Of a stretch of DNA of 50,682 nt, positions 26,340 to 36,296 are shown piece by piece (positions within the stretch are counted from its first letter, which is position 1; every line of letters begins with the position of its first letter). This DNA comes from Hyphomicrobiales bacterium (GTDB lineage: Bacteria > Pseudomonadota > Alphaproteobacteria > Rhizobiales > Beijerinckiaceae), in the NCBI GenBank assembly GCA_003963405.1, contig RXIY01000067.1, forward strand, positions 1-50,682, read 5' to 3'. The position numbers and the translations under genes are program-made. Below the pieces are notes generated by a model. The model searched no databases. It had not been told where the DNA came from and worked only from the letters and a program-made list of their open reading frames with translations.

Positions 26340-28334
26340 ATGTCAGACGCACTCGAAGCCCCCACGACCGCCGACGCCCGCTCCTGCGCCAACGCCATTC
26401 GCGCGCTCGCTATGGACGCGGTGGAAAAGGCCAAATCCGGCCATCCCGGCATGCCGATGGGCATGGCCGACGTCGCGACCGTGCTGTTCCAGCGCTTCAT
26501 GAAATTCGACGCAGCCGAGCCCAACTGGCCCGATCGCGATCGCTTCGTCCTCTCCGCCGGCCATGGCTCGATGCTGCTCTATGCGCTGCATTACCTGCTC
26601 GGCTATCCCGGCATGACCCGCGCCGACCTCGAGAACTTTCGCCAGTTCGGCGCGCCGACGGCCGGCCATCCGGAATATGGCCACGCCCCCGGCGTCGAGA
26701 CGACGACCGGCCCGCTCGGCCAGGGACTGGCGACCGCGGTGGGCATGGCCATCGCCGAACGCCTCGCCGCCGCCCGTTTCGGCGACGATCTCGTCGACCA
26801 CAACACTTATGTCATTGCTGGCGACGGCTGCCTGATGGAGGGCCTGAGCCACGAGGCGATCGACCTCGCCGGGCATCTCAAGCTCTCGCGCATGATCGTG
26901 TTGTGGGACGACAATTCCATCTCGATCGACGGCCCGACCGATCTGTCGACCTCCATGGACCAGTGCGCCCGCTTCGCGGCCGCCGGCTGGCATACACAGC
27001 GCGTCGACGGCCACGACTCCGAAGCCGTCGCGGCCGCCATCGCCGCGGCCAAGGCCGACCCGCGCCCCTCCATGATCGCCTGCCGCACCGTGATCGGCTA
27101 TGGCGCTCCCGGCAAGCAGGGCAAGGAATCCGTGCATGGCGCGCCGCTCGGCGCCGACGAGATCGTCGCCGCCCGCGCCGCGCTCGACTGGCCGCACACG
27201 CCCTTCGAGGTGCCGGAGGCGATTCTCGCCGCCTGGCGGGCCGCCGGCCGTCGGGGCGCCGGGGCGCGCGAGGCCTGGGAAAGGCGCCGCGACGCCTCGC
27301 CCAAGGGCCGGGCCTTCGAGACCTTCCTCAAGGGCGACGTCGCCGCGGAGATCGCCGCGCCGCTCGCCGCCTTCCGCGTGACGCTGGCGGCCGAAAAGCC
27401 CAAGGTCGCGACGCGCAAATCGTCTGAAATGACGCTGACCGTCATCAATGGCGCGACGGACGCGACCATCGGCGGCTCGGCCGATCTGACGCACTCCAAT
27501 TTCACCATCACCAAGGGCATGGGCTCGGTGCGGCCGGGCGATTTCTCGGGCCGCTACATTCATTACGGCGTGCGCGAGTTTGGCATGTCCGCGGCCATGA
27601 ACGGCATTGCGCTGCATGGCGGCTTCGCGCCCTATGGCGGCACCTTCCTCGTCTTCTCCGACTATGCGCGCGGCGCCATCCGCCTCTCGGCGCTCATGGG
27701 CCTGCGGGTCGTCTATGTGCTGACCCATGATTCGATCGGTCTCGGCGAGGACGGGCCGACGCATCAGCCGGTGGAGCATCTCGCCTCCTTGCGCGCGCTG
27801 CCCAATCTTCTGGTGTTCCGCCCGGCCGACGCCATCGAGACCGCCGAATGCTGGGAGCTGGCGCTCGCGCAAACCAACACGCCCTCGGCGCTGAGCCTCT
27901 CCCGCCAGAACCTGCCGACGCTGTCGCGCCCCGTGAGCGAGAATCTTTCGGCCAGGGGCGCCTATGTGCTGCGCGAGCCCGAGGGCGGCCGCGACGTGAC
28001 GATCCTCGCGACGGGCTCGGAGGTCGAGATCGCGCTCGCGGGCGCCGACGCGCTCGCCGCGAAGGGCGTGAAGGCGGCCGTCGTCTCCATGCCCTGCTGG
28101 GAGCTTTTCGAGGCGCAGCCGGCGAACTACCGGGCGCAGGTGCTGGGATCGGCGCCGCGGGTCGGCGTCGAGGCCGCGGTGCGGCTCGGCTGGGATCGCT
28201 GGCTCGGCGACAGGAGCGTTTTCATCGGCATGTCCGGCTTCGGCGCCAGCGCGCCGGCGGCAAAGCTTTACGAACATTTCGGAATTACCGCCGAGGCCGT
28301 GGCCGAAGCGGCCCTCACCCTAATTGAGGCTTAA
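26340..28334 (+). CDS. tkt: Transketolase
   Basis: Thiamine-diphosphate enzyme exchanging two-carbon units between sugar phosphates. N-terminal [20 protein letters not shown], the ThDP/Mg motif [11 protein letters not shown] ... [10 protein letters not shown], the pyrimidine domain [14 protein letters not shown], the central [18 protein letters not shown] and [20 protein letters not shown] are all present; length 664 aa is standard. The start is the ATG at 26340; a GTG at 26325 in the same frame overlaps the prk stop and could be used by translational coupling. It follows prk directly and precedes fba by 19 bp. It works in pentose regeneration for the Calvin or pentose-phosphate cycle. Confidence 0.95.
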   Translation: MSDALEAPTTADARSCANAIRALAMDAVEKAKSGHPGMPMGMADVATVLFQRFMKFDAAEPNWPDRDRFVLSAGHGSMLLYALHYLLGYPGMTRADLENFRQFGAPTAGHPEYGHAPGVETTTGPLGQGLATAVGMAIAERLAAARFGDDLVDHNTYVIAGDGCLMEGLSHEAIDLAGHLKLSRMIVLWDDNSISIDGPTDLSTSMDQCARFAAAGWHTQRVDGHDSEAVAAAIAAAKADPRPSMIACRTVIGYGAPGKQGKESVHGAPLGADEIVAARAALDWPHTPFEVPEAILAAWRAAGRRGAGAREAWERRRDASPKGRAFETFLKGDVAAEIAAPLAAFRVTLAAEKPKVATRKSSEMTLTVINGATDATIGGSADLTHSNFTITKGMGSVRPGDFSGRYIHYGVREFGMSAAMNGIALHGGFAPYGGTFLVFSDYARGAIRLSALMGLRVVYVLTHDSIGLGEDGPTHQPVEHLASLRALPNLLVFRPADAIETAECWELALAQTNTPSALSLSRQNLPTLSRPVSENLSARGAYVLREPEGGRDVTILATGSEVEIALAGADALAAKGVKAAVVSMPCWELFEAQPANYRAQVLGSAPRVGVEAAVRLGWDRWLGDRSVFIGMSGFGASAPAAKLYEHFGITAEAVAEAALTLIEA

Positions 28335-28353
28335 GAGATCAGCGGAGGCGAAC

Positions 28354-29436
28354 ATGGCTCTGATTACCCTGCGGCAATTGCTCGATCACGCCGCCGAGCA
28401 CGACTATGGCGTGCCTGCGTTCAACATCAACAATATGGAGCAGGGCCTCGCCGTGCTCGAGGCGGCCTCCTCCGTGGACGCGCCGGTCATCATCCAGGCC
28501 TCGCGCGGCGCCCGCAGCTACGCCAATGACATCATGCTCGCCAAGATGATCGAGGCGCTGATCGCCATGTATCCCGACATTCCGATCGTGATGCATCAGG
28601 ACCATGGCAACAGCGAAGCGACCTGCGCCAGCGCCATCCGCTTCGGCTTCTCCTCGGTGATGATGGACGGCTCGCTCAAGGCCGACGGGAAGACGCCGGC
28701 GGACTATCAGTACAACGTCGACGTCACGCGCCGCGTCGTCGATCTCGCTCATTGGGTCGGGGCCTCGGTCGAGGGCGAGCTCGGCGTGCTCGGTTCGCTC
28801 GAGACCGGCGAGGGCGAGAAGGAGGACGGTCACGGCGCCGAAGGCAAGCTGTCGCACGACCAGCTCCTGACGGACCCGGCGCAGGCCGAGGATTTCGTCG
28901 CCCGCACCAAGGTCGACGCGCTCGCCATCGCCATGGGCACGTCGCACGGCGCCTATAAATTCACTCGCAAGCCCGACGGCGCGATCCTCGCCATGAATGT
29001 GGTCGAGGAAATTCATCGCCGCCTGCCCAACACCCACCTCGTGATGCACGGCTCCTCCTCCGTGCCGCAGGATCTGCAGGACGCCTTCAACGCGGCCGGC
29101 GGCGAAATGCCGCAGACCTGGGGCGTGCCGGTCGAGGAGATTCAGCGCGGCATCAAATTCGGCGTGCGCAAGATCAACATCGACACCGACTGCCGCATCG
29201 CCATGACGGCCGCGATCCGCGCCACGCTCGGCAAGAACAAGGGCGAGTTCGATCCGCGCAAATATCTCAAGCCCGCGCAGGAGGCCATGGTGAAGGTCTG
29301 CCGCCAGCGCTACGAGGAATTCGGCACGGCCGGCTGGGCCTCGAAGATCAGGCCGGTCCCCATGGCCGAGATGGCCAAGCGTTACGCCAGCGGCGCGCTC
29401 GATCCGCAGTTCGGAACGAAGAAGGCGGCGGAGTAA
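28354..29436 (+). CDS. fba: Class II fructose-bisphosphate aldolase (CbbA type)
   Basis: 360 aa zinc-dependent aldolase, CbbA/FbaA-like. [18 protein letters not shown] at the start, zinc ligands in [32 protein letters not shown] and VMHGSSSVP, and the phosphate-binding [12 protein letters not shown]. It joins DHAP with glyceraldehyde-3-phosphate, and in the Calvin cycle with erythrose-4-phosphate. GGAGG lies 6 nt before the ATG. It is the third gene of the prk-tkt-fba-rpe operon; the gap to rpe is 123 bp and holds a strong nested hairpin. The length and extended loop [17 protein letters not shown] are as in autotroph enzymes. Confidence 0.95.
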   Translation: MALITLRQLLDHAAEHDYGVPAFNINNMEQGLAVLEAASSVDAPVIIQASRGARSYANDIMLAKMIEALIAMYPDIPIVMHQDHGNSEATCASAIRFGFSSVMMDGSLKADGKTPADYQYNVDVTRRVVDLAHWVGASVEGELGVLGSLETGEGEKEDGHGAEGKLSHDQLLTDPAQAEDFVARTKVDALAIAMGTSHGAYKFTRKPDGAILAMNVVEEIHRRLPNTHLVMHGSSSVPQDLQDAFNAAGGEMPQTWGVPVEEIQRGIKFGVRKINIDTDCRIAMTAAIRATLGKNKGEFDPRKYLKPAQEAMVKVCRQRYEEFGTAGWASKIRPVPMAEMAKRYASGALDPQFGTKKAAE

Positions 29437-29472
29437 GGCGCGGCCCGCCGCAGTCCATTTGGCATTCCCTCT

Positions 29473-29512
29473 CCCGCCGAGAGCCCGCCGAAAAGGCGGG
29501 CGCTCCGGCGGG
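29473..29512. other. Nested inverted repeats between fba and rpe
   Basis: An inner hairpin GCCCGCC-GAAAA-GGCGGGC (29483-29501) lies inside an outer pair CCCGCCG (29473-29479) / CGGCGGG (29506-29512). There is no T tract, so it is more likely an mRNA stabiliser, attenuator or processing structure than an intrinsic terminator. Confidence 0.5.
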
Positions 29513-29559
29513 GGAACTCCAGGGAGGGCGCCGCGCGGCCCTCCCGATATGCGAGTAAA

Positions 29560-30240
29560 ATGACTGACATCATCATCGCCCCCTCCATCCTCTCCGCAGA
29601 CTTCGCCCGGCTCGGCGAGGAGACGCGCGCCATGGAGCAGGCGGGGGCCGACTGGATACATCTCGACGTGATGGACGGGCATTTCGTGCCCAACATCACC
29701 TTCGGCCCCGGCGTCGTCGCGGCGCTGCGCCCGGTTACCCGGCTGCCGCTCGACGTGCATCTGATGATCGCGCCGGTTGACCCCTATATCGGCGCCTTCG
29801 CCGAGGCGGGGGCCGATATCATTACCGTTCACGCCGAGGGCGGCCCGCATCTGCATCGCTCGGTGCAGACGATCCGCGCGCTGGGCAAGAAGGCGGGCGT
29901 CTCGCTCAATCCGGCAACGCATGAGAGCTGCCTGCGCTACGTTCTGGACGACATCGACCTCGTGCTCGTCATGAGCGTCAATCCCGGCTTCGGCGGGCAG
30001 AGCTTCATTCCCGCGCAGCTCGAGAAGATCGGCGCCATCCGCGAGATGATCGGCCGGCGCCCGATCCGCCTCGAGGTCGACGGCGGGGTGACGCCGCAGA
30101 CTGCGACGGCGGTCGTGGAGGCCGGCGCCGACGCGCTGGTCGCGGGCTCGGCGGCCTTCCGCGGCGGCGCCGGCCAATATGGCGCCAATATCGCCGCCTT
30201 GCGGCAGGCGGCGGAGGCGGCCGGCGCGACGAGCGTCTAG
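29560..30240 (+). CDS. rpe: Ribulose-phosphate 3-epimerase
   Basis: 226 aa TIM barrel that interconverts ribulose-5-phosphate and xylulose-5-phosphate. Motifs: [36 protein letters not shown] (catalytic Asp and metal-binding His), [20 protein letters not shown] and LEVDGGVTP. It completes the sugar-phosphate operon prk-tkt-fba-rpe and supplies the substrate of phosphoribulokinase. The ATG follows a 123-bp gap with a nested hairpin; no strong Shine-Dalgarno is seen, so expression may depend on readthrough from fba. Confidence 0.95.
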   Translation: MTDIIIAPSILSADFARLGEETRAMEQAGADWIHLDVMDGHFVPNITFGPGVVAALRPVTRLPLDVHLMIAPVDPYIGAFAEAGADIITVHAEGGPHLHRSVQTIRALGKKAGVSLNPATHESCLRYVLDDIDLVLVMSVNPGFGGQSFIPAQLEKIGAIREMIGRRPIRLEVDGGVTPQTATAVVEAGADALVAGSAAFRGGAGQYGANIAALRQAAEAAGATSV

Positions 30241-30330
30241 CTTCACACCCTTCGCCGCCGCCAAGGTTGTGAAGAGCGCGTCCCCCGGCTTGCGGCGGAT
30301 GACGAGCCGCATTAAGGAAAGCGGGCGCTT

Positions 30331-30405
30331 TGGGGCGTCGCCAAGTGGTAAGGCAGCGGATTTTGATTCCGCCATACGGAGGTTCGAATCCTCCCGCCCC
30401 AGCCA
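30331..30405 (+). tRNA. tRNA-Gln (TTG)
   Basis: Cloverleaf: acceptor TGGGGCG/CGCCCCA, D-arm GCCAAGTGGTAAGGC, anticodon stem-loop CGGATTTTGATTCCG with anticodon TTG, T-arm GGAGGTTCGAATCCTCC, discriminator G and encoded CCA. Confidence 0.93.
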
Positions 30406-30814
30406 CGCAGACGCTATGTCTCCAGACTTGCAGAGACGCTGAAAAGGCGCCGCGCGTCGTGGCTTATGCGGAATCGAGACGAGAAGGCGCGCGCGGCCGG
30501 CAATCGTTTTTGCGTCTCGACCACGTCGCCGCTGTCGTCGGCGTCTGTTGCGTGGCCTCAAACTTGCCAAGAGCGGATCGTGTCGGGCCAGCAGGATGGC
30601 CGCGTAGCCTCGGCAGCCTCCACGAGAATAGAAAAGGCTCGGCCTCCTCAAAAACCGATCGAAATCCGATCATTTCGGCGCCTGGCTGTCGCGGGAATCG
30701 ACACTGATCGAGATTTACGCCCGGCTTGGGCGTCGTCAGCCCGGTCTGGGCGCCCGCTCATTGAAAGGCGCGGGGTTTCGTTCGAATGTTGGCGGGATAA
30801 GGCTGGGTGTGAGA
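30406..30814. other. Intergenic stretch without a convincing gene
   Basis: About 400 bp after tRNA-Gln. The open frames here lack coding character. A short hairpin (GTCTC ... GAGAC, about 30418-30435) follows the tRNA. No integrase or repeat was found. Confidence 0.4.
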
Positions 30815-31048
30815 ATGATAAAGACGGCGCTCGTCTATTTTCCCGAAAACCAGGAACGAAGGACGCTTTCTTTCTGCCAGAGCGACGCGACGGCGATCCC
30901 CGTCTTGTGCGCGTTCCTGCTGCAGCACGACGGCGTGATCATTGAGGCCATAGGCTTCGATGAAAGTGAAATCCAGGCCCTGCAGAACTTTCGCGTCGTC
31001 GCAGGCTCCGCTCTCTTCGTCCTCCCTCCCAGGCAATTCGGCCGATAG
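30815..31048 (+). CDS. Small hypothetical protein
   Basis: 77 aa from the ATG at 30815 (the frame opens at 30761 but that part is not coding-like). The sequence (IKTALVYFPENQERR, ATAIPVLCAFLLQHDGVIIEAIGF) has plausible alternating beta/alpha character of a small cytoplasmic protein. No family recognised. The ribosome site is weak (GGCTGGGTGTGAGA). It stands alone between tRNA-Gln and a minus-strand secreted protein. Moderate doubt that it is real. Confidence 0.4.
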   Translation: MIKTALVYFPENQERRTLSFCQSDATAIPVLCAFLLQHDGVIIEAIGFDESEIQALQNFRVVAGSALFVLPPRQFGR

Positions 31049-31104
31049 GGCTCTCGCAAACGGGAGGGTTCGCCGCGGCGCCGCCGACGGAGCGTGGATC
31101 GACG

Positions 31105-31359
31105 CTATCGGGATCGCCGCCTGATACAGGCGTCGAACGCATTGTCCGCCTCGAGGCTCAGATGCGGATTAGCGTAGATCCGCAAGGCGACGGAGCCCGA
31201 TTCTCGCTCGGACAGGCCATGACGCCGGGCCACCGCCCTTTGCGATTCATAGGCGCACATTGCTCCATCCGCATGGACGGCCCCATGAGGCGTTCGCGAA
31301 AAAGCCGGCGGCGCCTGTAAAGGCAGGAGGACACAGAGCAGGGAAAGCAATCGTCTCAT
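31105..31359 (-). CDS. Small secreted protein with one cysteine pair
   Basis: 84 aa. A clear signal peptide (MRRLLSLLCVLLPLQAPPAFS) precedes a ~60-residue mature domain with two cysteines (MCAYESQRAVARRHG ... FDACIRRRSR), probably one disulphide, and a central LRIYANPHLSLEADNAFD. It is likely periplasmic. Start at the ATG ending 31359 was chosen for the signal peptide; there is no good Shine-Dalgarno. It is divergent from the next small secreted protein gene (145 bp between starts). Unknown function. Confidence 0.5.
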   Translation of the reverse strand: MRRLLSLLCVLLPLQAPPAFSRTPHGAVHADGAMCAYESQRAVARRHGLSERESGSVALRIYANPHLSLEADNAFDACIRRRSR

Positions 31360-31503
31360 CGGGTCGTCGAAGCTGGAACGGAAGCCTCTCTTATATAGGG
31401 AGGCTGAAGCCTTTTCGCGAGGCTCCGACGTCCCGCGCCTGGCGCCTGTGCGGGAACAAAGCTTTCTCTCGCAGGTTCGCTTACCGCCGCGAGGAAAACG
31501 AAA

Positions 31504-31746
31504 ATGAAGAAAATTGCCGTCTGCCTGTCCTTGTCGCTCTGTCTTCTGGCGCCGAACGGGGCGGCTTTCGCCAAGGGTTGCGTCAAAGGCGCGATCGTCG
31601 GCGGCGTCCTTGGCCATTATGCGGGCCATCACGGCGTTCTCGGCGCCATCGCCGGCTGCGCCTATGGGCGCCACGAGGCGAACAAGAGCTATCAGGTTGG
31701 ACATCGCGCGCCCATCGACCGCCATTACGGCCGCGCCTGGATGTGA
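31504..31746 (+). CDS. Small secreted glycine-zipper-like protein
   Basis: 80 aa. Signal peptide MKKIAVCLSLSLCLLAPNGAAFA, then a glycine-rich segment GCVKGAIVGGVLGHYAGHHGVLGAIAG that has the G-x3-G spacing of glycine-zipper proteins, flanked by two cysteines, then a basic tail. Glycine zippers pack as membrane or oligomer helices in envelope proteins. The GHYAGHHG segment could also bind metal. GAGGAAAACG precedes the ATG. Small proteins of this shape are common in Hyphomicrobiales, with no assigned role. Confidence 0.65.
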   Translation: MKKIAVCLSLSLCLLAPNGAAFAKGCVKGAIVGGVLGHYAGHHGVLGAIAGCAYGRHEANKSYQVGHRAPIDRHYGRAWM

Positions 31747-31943
31747 GTCCGTCCCCGCCTGCCTGATACCCCGCCGGGGCGGTGTTTACGATCGCGCCCA
31801 TACTTTGACGCGGAATCCTGTTTTTTTAGTCAGCGCGCCGCGCTTGGCTTATTTATACTCGTATTGAAGCTTTCCGCTCGCGCTCTGCGCTAAAGGGTCG
31901 TGATCGACCGAGGGAAGGCGTCGAACGCCAAGGGCCCGAAAGG

Positions 31944-32402
31944 ATGGATGAGAGGCTGGATATTCCTCAGACTGTCGCCGAGGAAAACTACGTCAAGTTT
32001 CAGCACGAGCTGTTGGAGTTTCTCTTCGCCCATCTCGTCGACATGCGGGCGATCTTCGAAGGGGATCTCGACGCTCTCCTGATCTTCATCTCGATTTCTC
32101 GCTATTATCTGCGGGACGAGCGGATCAGCGCCGGGGCGGAGGACGGCCCGCAGCCACATCATCCGCATCACCCGCTGACCCTGTCGCGAATCTCCCTCAT
32201 CACGACGATCCCGCGGGAAACCGCGCGCAGAAAGCTGAGCATGCTCGAAAGCCGAGGCCTCCTGGAGAGGGCCCCGGATGACGGCTGGCGGCTCACCGTC
32301 GTCGACGCCCGCCCGGTCATCAGATCGAGATATGAGGCCGTCTGGCAGCGCGTGATTCGCAGACTCGTGAAACTGGTCCGCGCGCTGAGAGAGCACGTCT
32401 GA
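31944..32402 (+). CDS. Winged-helix regulator, paralogue 1 (His-rich linker)
   Basis: 152 aa. N-terminal helical part (ENYVKFQHELLEFLFAHLVDMRAIFEGDLDALLIFISISRYYLRDER) is followed by a helix-turn-helix/wing: LTLSRISLITTIPRETARRKLSMLESRGLLER, which reads like a MarR/Crp-type recognition unit, and a C-terminal basic helix. A histidine/proline-rich linker (PQPHHPHHP, about residues 70-78) separates the two and could bind metal. It is clearly homologous to the product at 36390-36842, which lacks the His linker. The ATG at 31944 has AAGG immediately before it and AAGGG further up. Cytoplasmic transcription factor is the likely role; targets are unknown. Confidence 0.72.
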   Translation: MDERLDIPQTVAEENYVKFQHELLEFLFAHLVDMRAIFEGDLDALLIFISISRYYLRDERISAGAEDGPQPHHPHHPLTLSRISLITTIPRETARRKLSMLESRGLLERAPDDGWRLTVVDARPVIRSRYEAVWQRVIRRLVKLVRALREHV

Positions 32403-32428
32403 CCCCGCTTTTGCACGGCCCCGCGGCA

Positions 32429-32524
32429 TCAGAAACAGCTGTAGCAGATCGCCGCATGGGCGAGACCGACGCCGACCGCGAAGAAGACCGACGCGCCAAT
32501 CAAAACGCCAAAGAGCCTGGTCAT
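32429..32524 (-). CDS. 31-residue micro-protein with Cys-x-x-Cys tail
   Basis: The frame reads MTRLFGVLIGASVFF, then AVGVGLAHA and AICYSCF before the stop. It is a basic start plus one hydrophobic segment that looks like a signal peptide (cleavage after AHA) leaving only seven residues with CYSC, or a single membrane helix with a redox/metal-binding tail. AGGGA and AGGA lie upstream of the ATG at a good distance. It is convergent with the His-linker regulator gene. Too short for reliable homology; coding status rests on the ribosome site and sensible composition. Confidence 0.45.
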   Translation of the reverse strand: MTRLFGVLIGASVFFAVGVGLAHAAICYSCF

Positions 32525-32606
32525 TGTCCTGTTCCCTTCATTTCCCTGTTTCGATGAGGGAAGGATAGGACGGGCGCAGGCTCGGCGCCGTGCGATTGCG
32601 CACGCG

Positions 32607-32867
32607 TCATTTGGCCTGAGGCGCGGGCGGTGGAATCACCGGCATGGATTGCGGAGGCAACTCCGGCGCAGGCCTCACAATGTTCGGATCGACGCCAGGG
32701 GCGGGCCTGATGACGCCTTTTCCCTTGTCGAGCTTCTCGCTGAGCGATTTCCCCGACTTGCCGTTTTCGCCGCCGGGGCGTTCGTTCGGCGGCGTCCCGG
32801 CCGCAAAGGCCGCCCCGGCGACGAGGCAGAAAGCAGCGAGCGTCAGAACCGCAGCGCGCGGGCGCAT
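32607..32867 (-). CDS. Small secreted proline-rich protein
   Basis: 86 aa. Signal peptide (LTLAAFCLVAGAAFAA), then a charged stretch SGKSLSEKLDKGKGVIRPAPGVDP and a proline-rich tail ending MPVIPPPAPQAK. This layout (KLDKGKGVI-P-GVDP ... SMPVIPPP) is, to my recollection, common in Hyphomicrobiales as an uncharacterised periplasmic protein. GGAGAGG lies 5 nt before the ATG, so the start is sound. It lies upstream of an aminotransferase gene that reads in the same direction further left-to-right order reversed, with 58 bp between them. Confidence 0.7.
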   Translation of the reverse strand: MRPRAAVLTLAAFCLVAGAAFAAGTPPNERPGGENGKSGKSLSEKLDKGKGVIRPAPGVDPNIVRPAPELPPQSMPVIPPPAPQAK

Positions 32868-32925
32868 GATCCTCTCCGTTCCGTTTCGCGCTTCAACCTG
32901 CGAAGGGGAGCCCGGTTCCGGCCTT

Positions 32926-34101
32926 TCAGCCGGCGAGCGCCCTGACGCCCATGACCAGCCGGCCGACGCCCTCTGTGGCCGTGGCCGGCTGCAAGGCGCC
33001 GTAAGCGACGCGCAAATGACAGCCCTGCGTCAGGCCAAAGGCGTCGCCCGGTATGACGGCGACGCGGTGCTCACGGATGAGGCGGGTGGCGTAATCGAGC
33101 GGCGCCAGGTCCGACTTCAGGCGCAGCAGGAAATAGAGGGCGCCCGCCGCATCGGGAACCTCGGCGAGGCCATCCTCTGCGAGGCGCGAAAGTTCGCGCT
33201 TCACTTTGGCGCGCGTCTGCGCAAGCTCTTCCACCTGCGCCTGCACGAAGGCGCGTCCGGCGCGCAGCGCGCCGAGGGCGGCGTATTGGGAGACGACCGG
33301 CGGGCAGATGATCACCGTGTCCTGTATCTTTCGCAGCGCCGGTTCGAGCGTTTCGGGGAAGGCCATCCAGCCGATCCGCCAGCTGGCGAAGCCATAGGCC
33401 TTTGACATGGAATAGAGCGAAATCGTATGCGCGGCGGCGCCGTCGATCGAGGCCGGCGAGAAGGGCTTTGCGCCGTCATAGGTGAAATATTCATAGGCCT
33501 CGTCGCTCACATGGAAGAGGCCGCGCTCCGCGCAAAGCGCATTGACTTCGCGCAGCGCGTCCGCGGGATAGACGGCGCCGGTGGGATTGTTGGGAGAGAC
33601 GGTGACGATTGCGCGCGTGCGCGGCGTGATGGCGGCGCGGATGGCCTCGATGTCGAGCTGGTGATTGCGGTCGGTCGCGACCAGCACGGGACGCGCATTG
33701 GCCATGACGATGGCCATCTCGTGATTGAAATAATAGGGGACGGGAAGGATGACCTCGTCGCCGGGATCGAGAATGGCGAGCGCGACGTTGAAAAACGCCT
33801 GATTGCCCCCGGCCGTGACCATGAGCCGGTTTCCGTGTCCGGGGCCGACGGCGACGCCGTTTTCCGTCGCGAGCTTCTCGGACAGCGCCTCGAGCAGCGC
33901 GGGCAGGCCGGAGGCGCCCTGATATTTGTTGTTCTCGGGCTCGGCCAGAAAGCGCGCGATCCCGGCGGCGGCTTCTGGCGGCGGAGCGTAATTGACCACG
34001 CCCTGGCCGAGCGAAATCGTGCCCGGATTGGCCCGGATCAGATCGGCGATGACGGGGATGATGGGCGTCGTGACAGCCTGAAGGCGGCGAGAGTCGTGCA
34101 T
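32926..34101 (-). CDS. Class I/II PLP-dependent aminotransferase
   Basis: 391 aa aspartate-aminotransferase-fold enzyme. Seen: GTISLGQGVVNYAPP near the start, VTAGGNQAFFNVALAILDPGDEVILP, SPNNPTGAVYP, the PLP lysine in YSMSKAYGFASWRIGW, and C-terminal VAVIPGDAFG. It transfers amino groups between an amino acid and a 2-oxoacid; the exact substrate is not readable, though the N-terminal pattern fits the family of MalY/AspC-like enzymes acting on aromatic or aspartate-type substrates. The start is the ATG ending at 34101 with GGGAG 5 nt upstream; the frame is open for another 114 nt. It is divergent from the ygiQ-type gene. Confidence 0.9.
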   Translation of the reverse strand: MHDSRRLQAVTTPIIPVIADLIRANPGTISLGQGVVNYAPPPEAAAGIARFLAEPENNKYQGASGLPALLEALSEKLATENGVAVGPGHGNRLMVTAGGNQAFFNVALAILDPGDEVILPVPYYFNHEMAIVMANARPVLVATDRNHQLDIEAIRAAITPRTRAIVTVSPNNPTGAVYPADALREVNALCAERGLFHVSDEAYEYFTYDGAKPFSPASIDGAAAHTISLYSMSKAYGFASWRIGWMAFPETLEPALRKIQDTVIICPPVVSQYAALGALRAGRAFVQAQVEELAQTRAKVKRELSRLAEDGLAEVPDAAGALYFLLRLKSDLAPLDYATRLIREHRVAVIPGDAFGLTQGCHLRVAYGALQPATATEGVGRLVMGVRALAG

Positions 34102-34247
34102 GACGCTCCCTACCCCAGGCGTCGCCGCCTGTTCAATAGAGGCTCCGAACGGAGGTTCGTCCGGCGCGCGGCCTGTGGTAGGATTTGGGCAATGGTCCGG
34201 CGCGGCCGGACGCAACCTCCACGAAAACCACGAAAACCCCTTGGGCC

Positions 34248-36296
34248 ATGGCCACTCTCGAGACGCAGGGCGCGAAGCCGCTTTTCTCCTATCGCAAGTT
34301 CTGGGCGCGCCGCTTCGGCGTCGCCCCCTTTCTGCCCATGTCGCGCGCGGAGATGGAGGCGCTGGGATGGGATTCCTGCGACGTGATCCTCGTCACGGGC
34401 GACGCCTATATCGACCATCCGAGCTTCGGCATGGCGATCATCGGCCGGCTGCTGGAGGCGCAGGGCTTTCGCGTGGGCATCATCGCCCAGCCCGACTGGC
34501 GCGACGCCTCCGCCTTCCGGGCGCTCGGGCGGCCCAACCTCTTCTTCGGCGTCACCAGCGGCAACATGGATTCGATGGTGAATCGCTACACCTCGGACCG
34601 CCGCCTGCGCCACAACGATTCCTACACGCCGGGCGGCGAGGGCGGCAAAAGGCCGGACCGCGCCGTCATCGTCTACGCCCAGCGCGCGCGCGAGGCCTAT
34701 CCCGACGCGCCGATCGTGCTCGGCGGCATTGAAGCCTCGCTGCGCCGCATCGCCCATTACGATTACTGGTCGGACAAGGTGCGCCGCTCCATCCTGCTCG
34801 ACGCCAAGGCGGACCTGCTCCTTTACGGCAACGCCGAGCGGGCGCTCGTCGAGGTCGCGCATCGCCTGGCGAAGCGCGGGCTGGATCAGGACTTCTCGGA
34901 CATTCGCGGCCTCGCCCTGCTGCGCGACGCGACGCCCGAGGGCTGGGCCGAGGCCGCGGCCGACGATCTCGACGATTCGGGCGAAGGCCGACGCCGCCGG
35001 GCCGAGGGCGAGGACGCCGAAAGGATCGTCATTCGCCTGCCGTCCTTCGAGCAGGCGCGCGTCGATCCCGAGGCCTATGCGCGGGCCTCACGCGTGCTGC
35101 ACAAGGAGAGCAATCCCGGCAACGCCCGCCCGCTCACGCAGCGTCACGGCGACAAGGACGTCTGGCTCACCGCGCCGCCGATTCCCCTCACCATGCCGGA
35201 GATGGACGCGGTCTATGAGCTGCCCTTCGCGCGGGCGCCGCATCCCGCCTATGAGGGGGCGAAAATCCCCGCCTGGGAGATGATCCGCCATTCCGTCACG
35301 ATCATGCGCGGCTGTTTCGGCGGCTGCTCCTTCTGCTCGATCACCGAGCATGAGGGGCGCATCATCCAGTCGCGCTCGGAAGGTTCGATCCTGCGCGAGA
35401 TCGAGACGATCCGGGACAAGACCGAGGGCTTCACGGGCGTCATCTCGGATATCGGCGGCCCGACGGCGAACATGTATCGCATGGCCTGCAAGGACCCGGA
35501 GACGGAGGCGCTCTGCCGGCGGCCGTCCTGCGTCTATCCCGACATCTGCAAGAATCTGAATACGAGCCACGAGGCGCTCATTCAGCTCTATCGCAAGGCG
35601 CGGGCGATCCCCGGCGTCAAGAAGGTGATGGTGGCCTCGGGCGTGCGCTACGATCTCGCGGTGAGAAGCCCGGCCTATGTGCGCGAACTCGTCGAGCACC
35701 ATGTCGGCGGCTATCTCAAGATCGCCCCTGAACATACGGAGGAGGGGCCGCTCTCCAAGATGATGAAGCCGGGCATCGGCTCCTACGACCGCTTCAAGCA
35801 GCTCTTCGACGCGGCCGCGCGGGCGGCGGGGAAGGATTACTTCCTGATCCCCTATTTCATCGCGGCGCATCCGGGGACGACGGACGAGGACATGATGAAT
35901 CTGGCGCTCTGGCTCAAGCGCAACAATTATCGCGCCGACCAGGTCCAGACCTATCTGCCCTCGCCGATGGCGCTGGCGACCGCCATGTATCACAGCGGCT
36001 TCAATCCCCTGAAGCCCGTGCGGCGCGGCGCCTCGGAGCCGGTCGAGTCCGTCAAGGGCCTGCGCCAGCGGCGTCTGCACAAGGCTTTCCTGCGCTATCA
36101 CGATCCCGAGAACTGGCCGGTTCTGCGCGACGCCCTGAAAGCGATGGGCCGCGCCGATCTCATCGGGCCGGGCAAGCGCCATCTCGTGCCGGCCTGGCAG
36201 CCGGCCGGAACCGGCCGGGCCGGCGAGGGCCGCCGCGTGACGCAGAAGGGCCGGCCCCGCCCGCAGGCGCGAAAATTTCTCACCAAGGGGGTGTAG
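34248..36296 (+). CDS. YgiQ-family radical SAM protein
   Basis: 682 aa. It has an N-terminal cobalamin-binding-like domain (about residues 35-120), then the radical-SAM core with [18 protein letters not shown], where the CxxxCxxC triad binds the 4Fe-4S cluster. Later blocks are [56 protein letters not shown] and [17 protein letters not shown]. YgiQ proteins are widespread and their reaction is unassigned. ATG at 34248 matches the family start but lacks a Shine-Dalgarno; the frame opens 63 nt earlier. The last ~60 residues are basic and disordered. Confidence 0.9.
   Translation: MATLETQGAKPLFSYRKFWARRFGVAPFLPMSRAEMEALGWDSCDVILVTGDAYIDHPSFGMAIIGRLLEAQGFRVGIIAQPDWRDASAFRALGRPNLFFGVTSGNMDSMVNRYTSDRRLRHNDSYTPGGEGGKRPDRAVIVYAQRAREAYPDAPIVLGGIEASLRRIAHYDYWSDKVRRSILLDAKADLLLYGNAERALVEVAHRLAKRGLDQDFSDIRGLALLRDATPEGWAEAAADDLDDSGEGRRRRAEGEDAERIVIRLPSFEQARVDPEAYARASRVLHKESNPGNARPLTQRHGDKDVWLTAPPIPLTMPEMDAVYELPFARAPHPAYEGAKIPAWEMIRHSVTIMRGCFGGCSFCSITEHEGRIIQSRSEGSILREIETIRDKTEGFTGVISDIGGPTANMYRMACKDPETEALCRRPSCVYPDICKNLNTSHEALIQLYRKARAIPGVKKVMVASGVRYDLAVRSPAYVRELVEHHVGGYLKIAPEHTEEGPLSKMMKPGIGSYDRFKQLFDAAARAAGKDYFLIPYFIAAHPGTTDEDMMNLALWLKRNNYRADQVQTYLPSPMALATAMYHSGFNPLKPVRRGASEPVESVKGLRQRRLHKAFLRYHDPENWPVLRDALKAMGRADLIGPGKRHLVPAWQPAGTGRAGEGRRVTQKGRPRPQARKFLTKGV

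Noticed and set aside
30466-30945. 159-codon frame after tRNA-Gln
   Set aside because: Arg/Ser/Ala-rich, no domain, overlaps a better small frame at 30815.
32429-32524. Methanobactin precursor
   Set aside because: The peptide ends in CYSCF but has a hydrophobic signal-like leader instead of the basic MbnA leader, and no mbnB/mbnC genes are adjacent.
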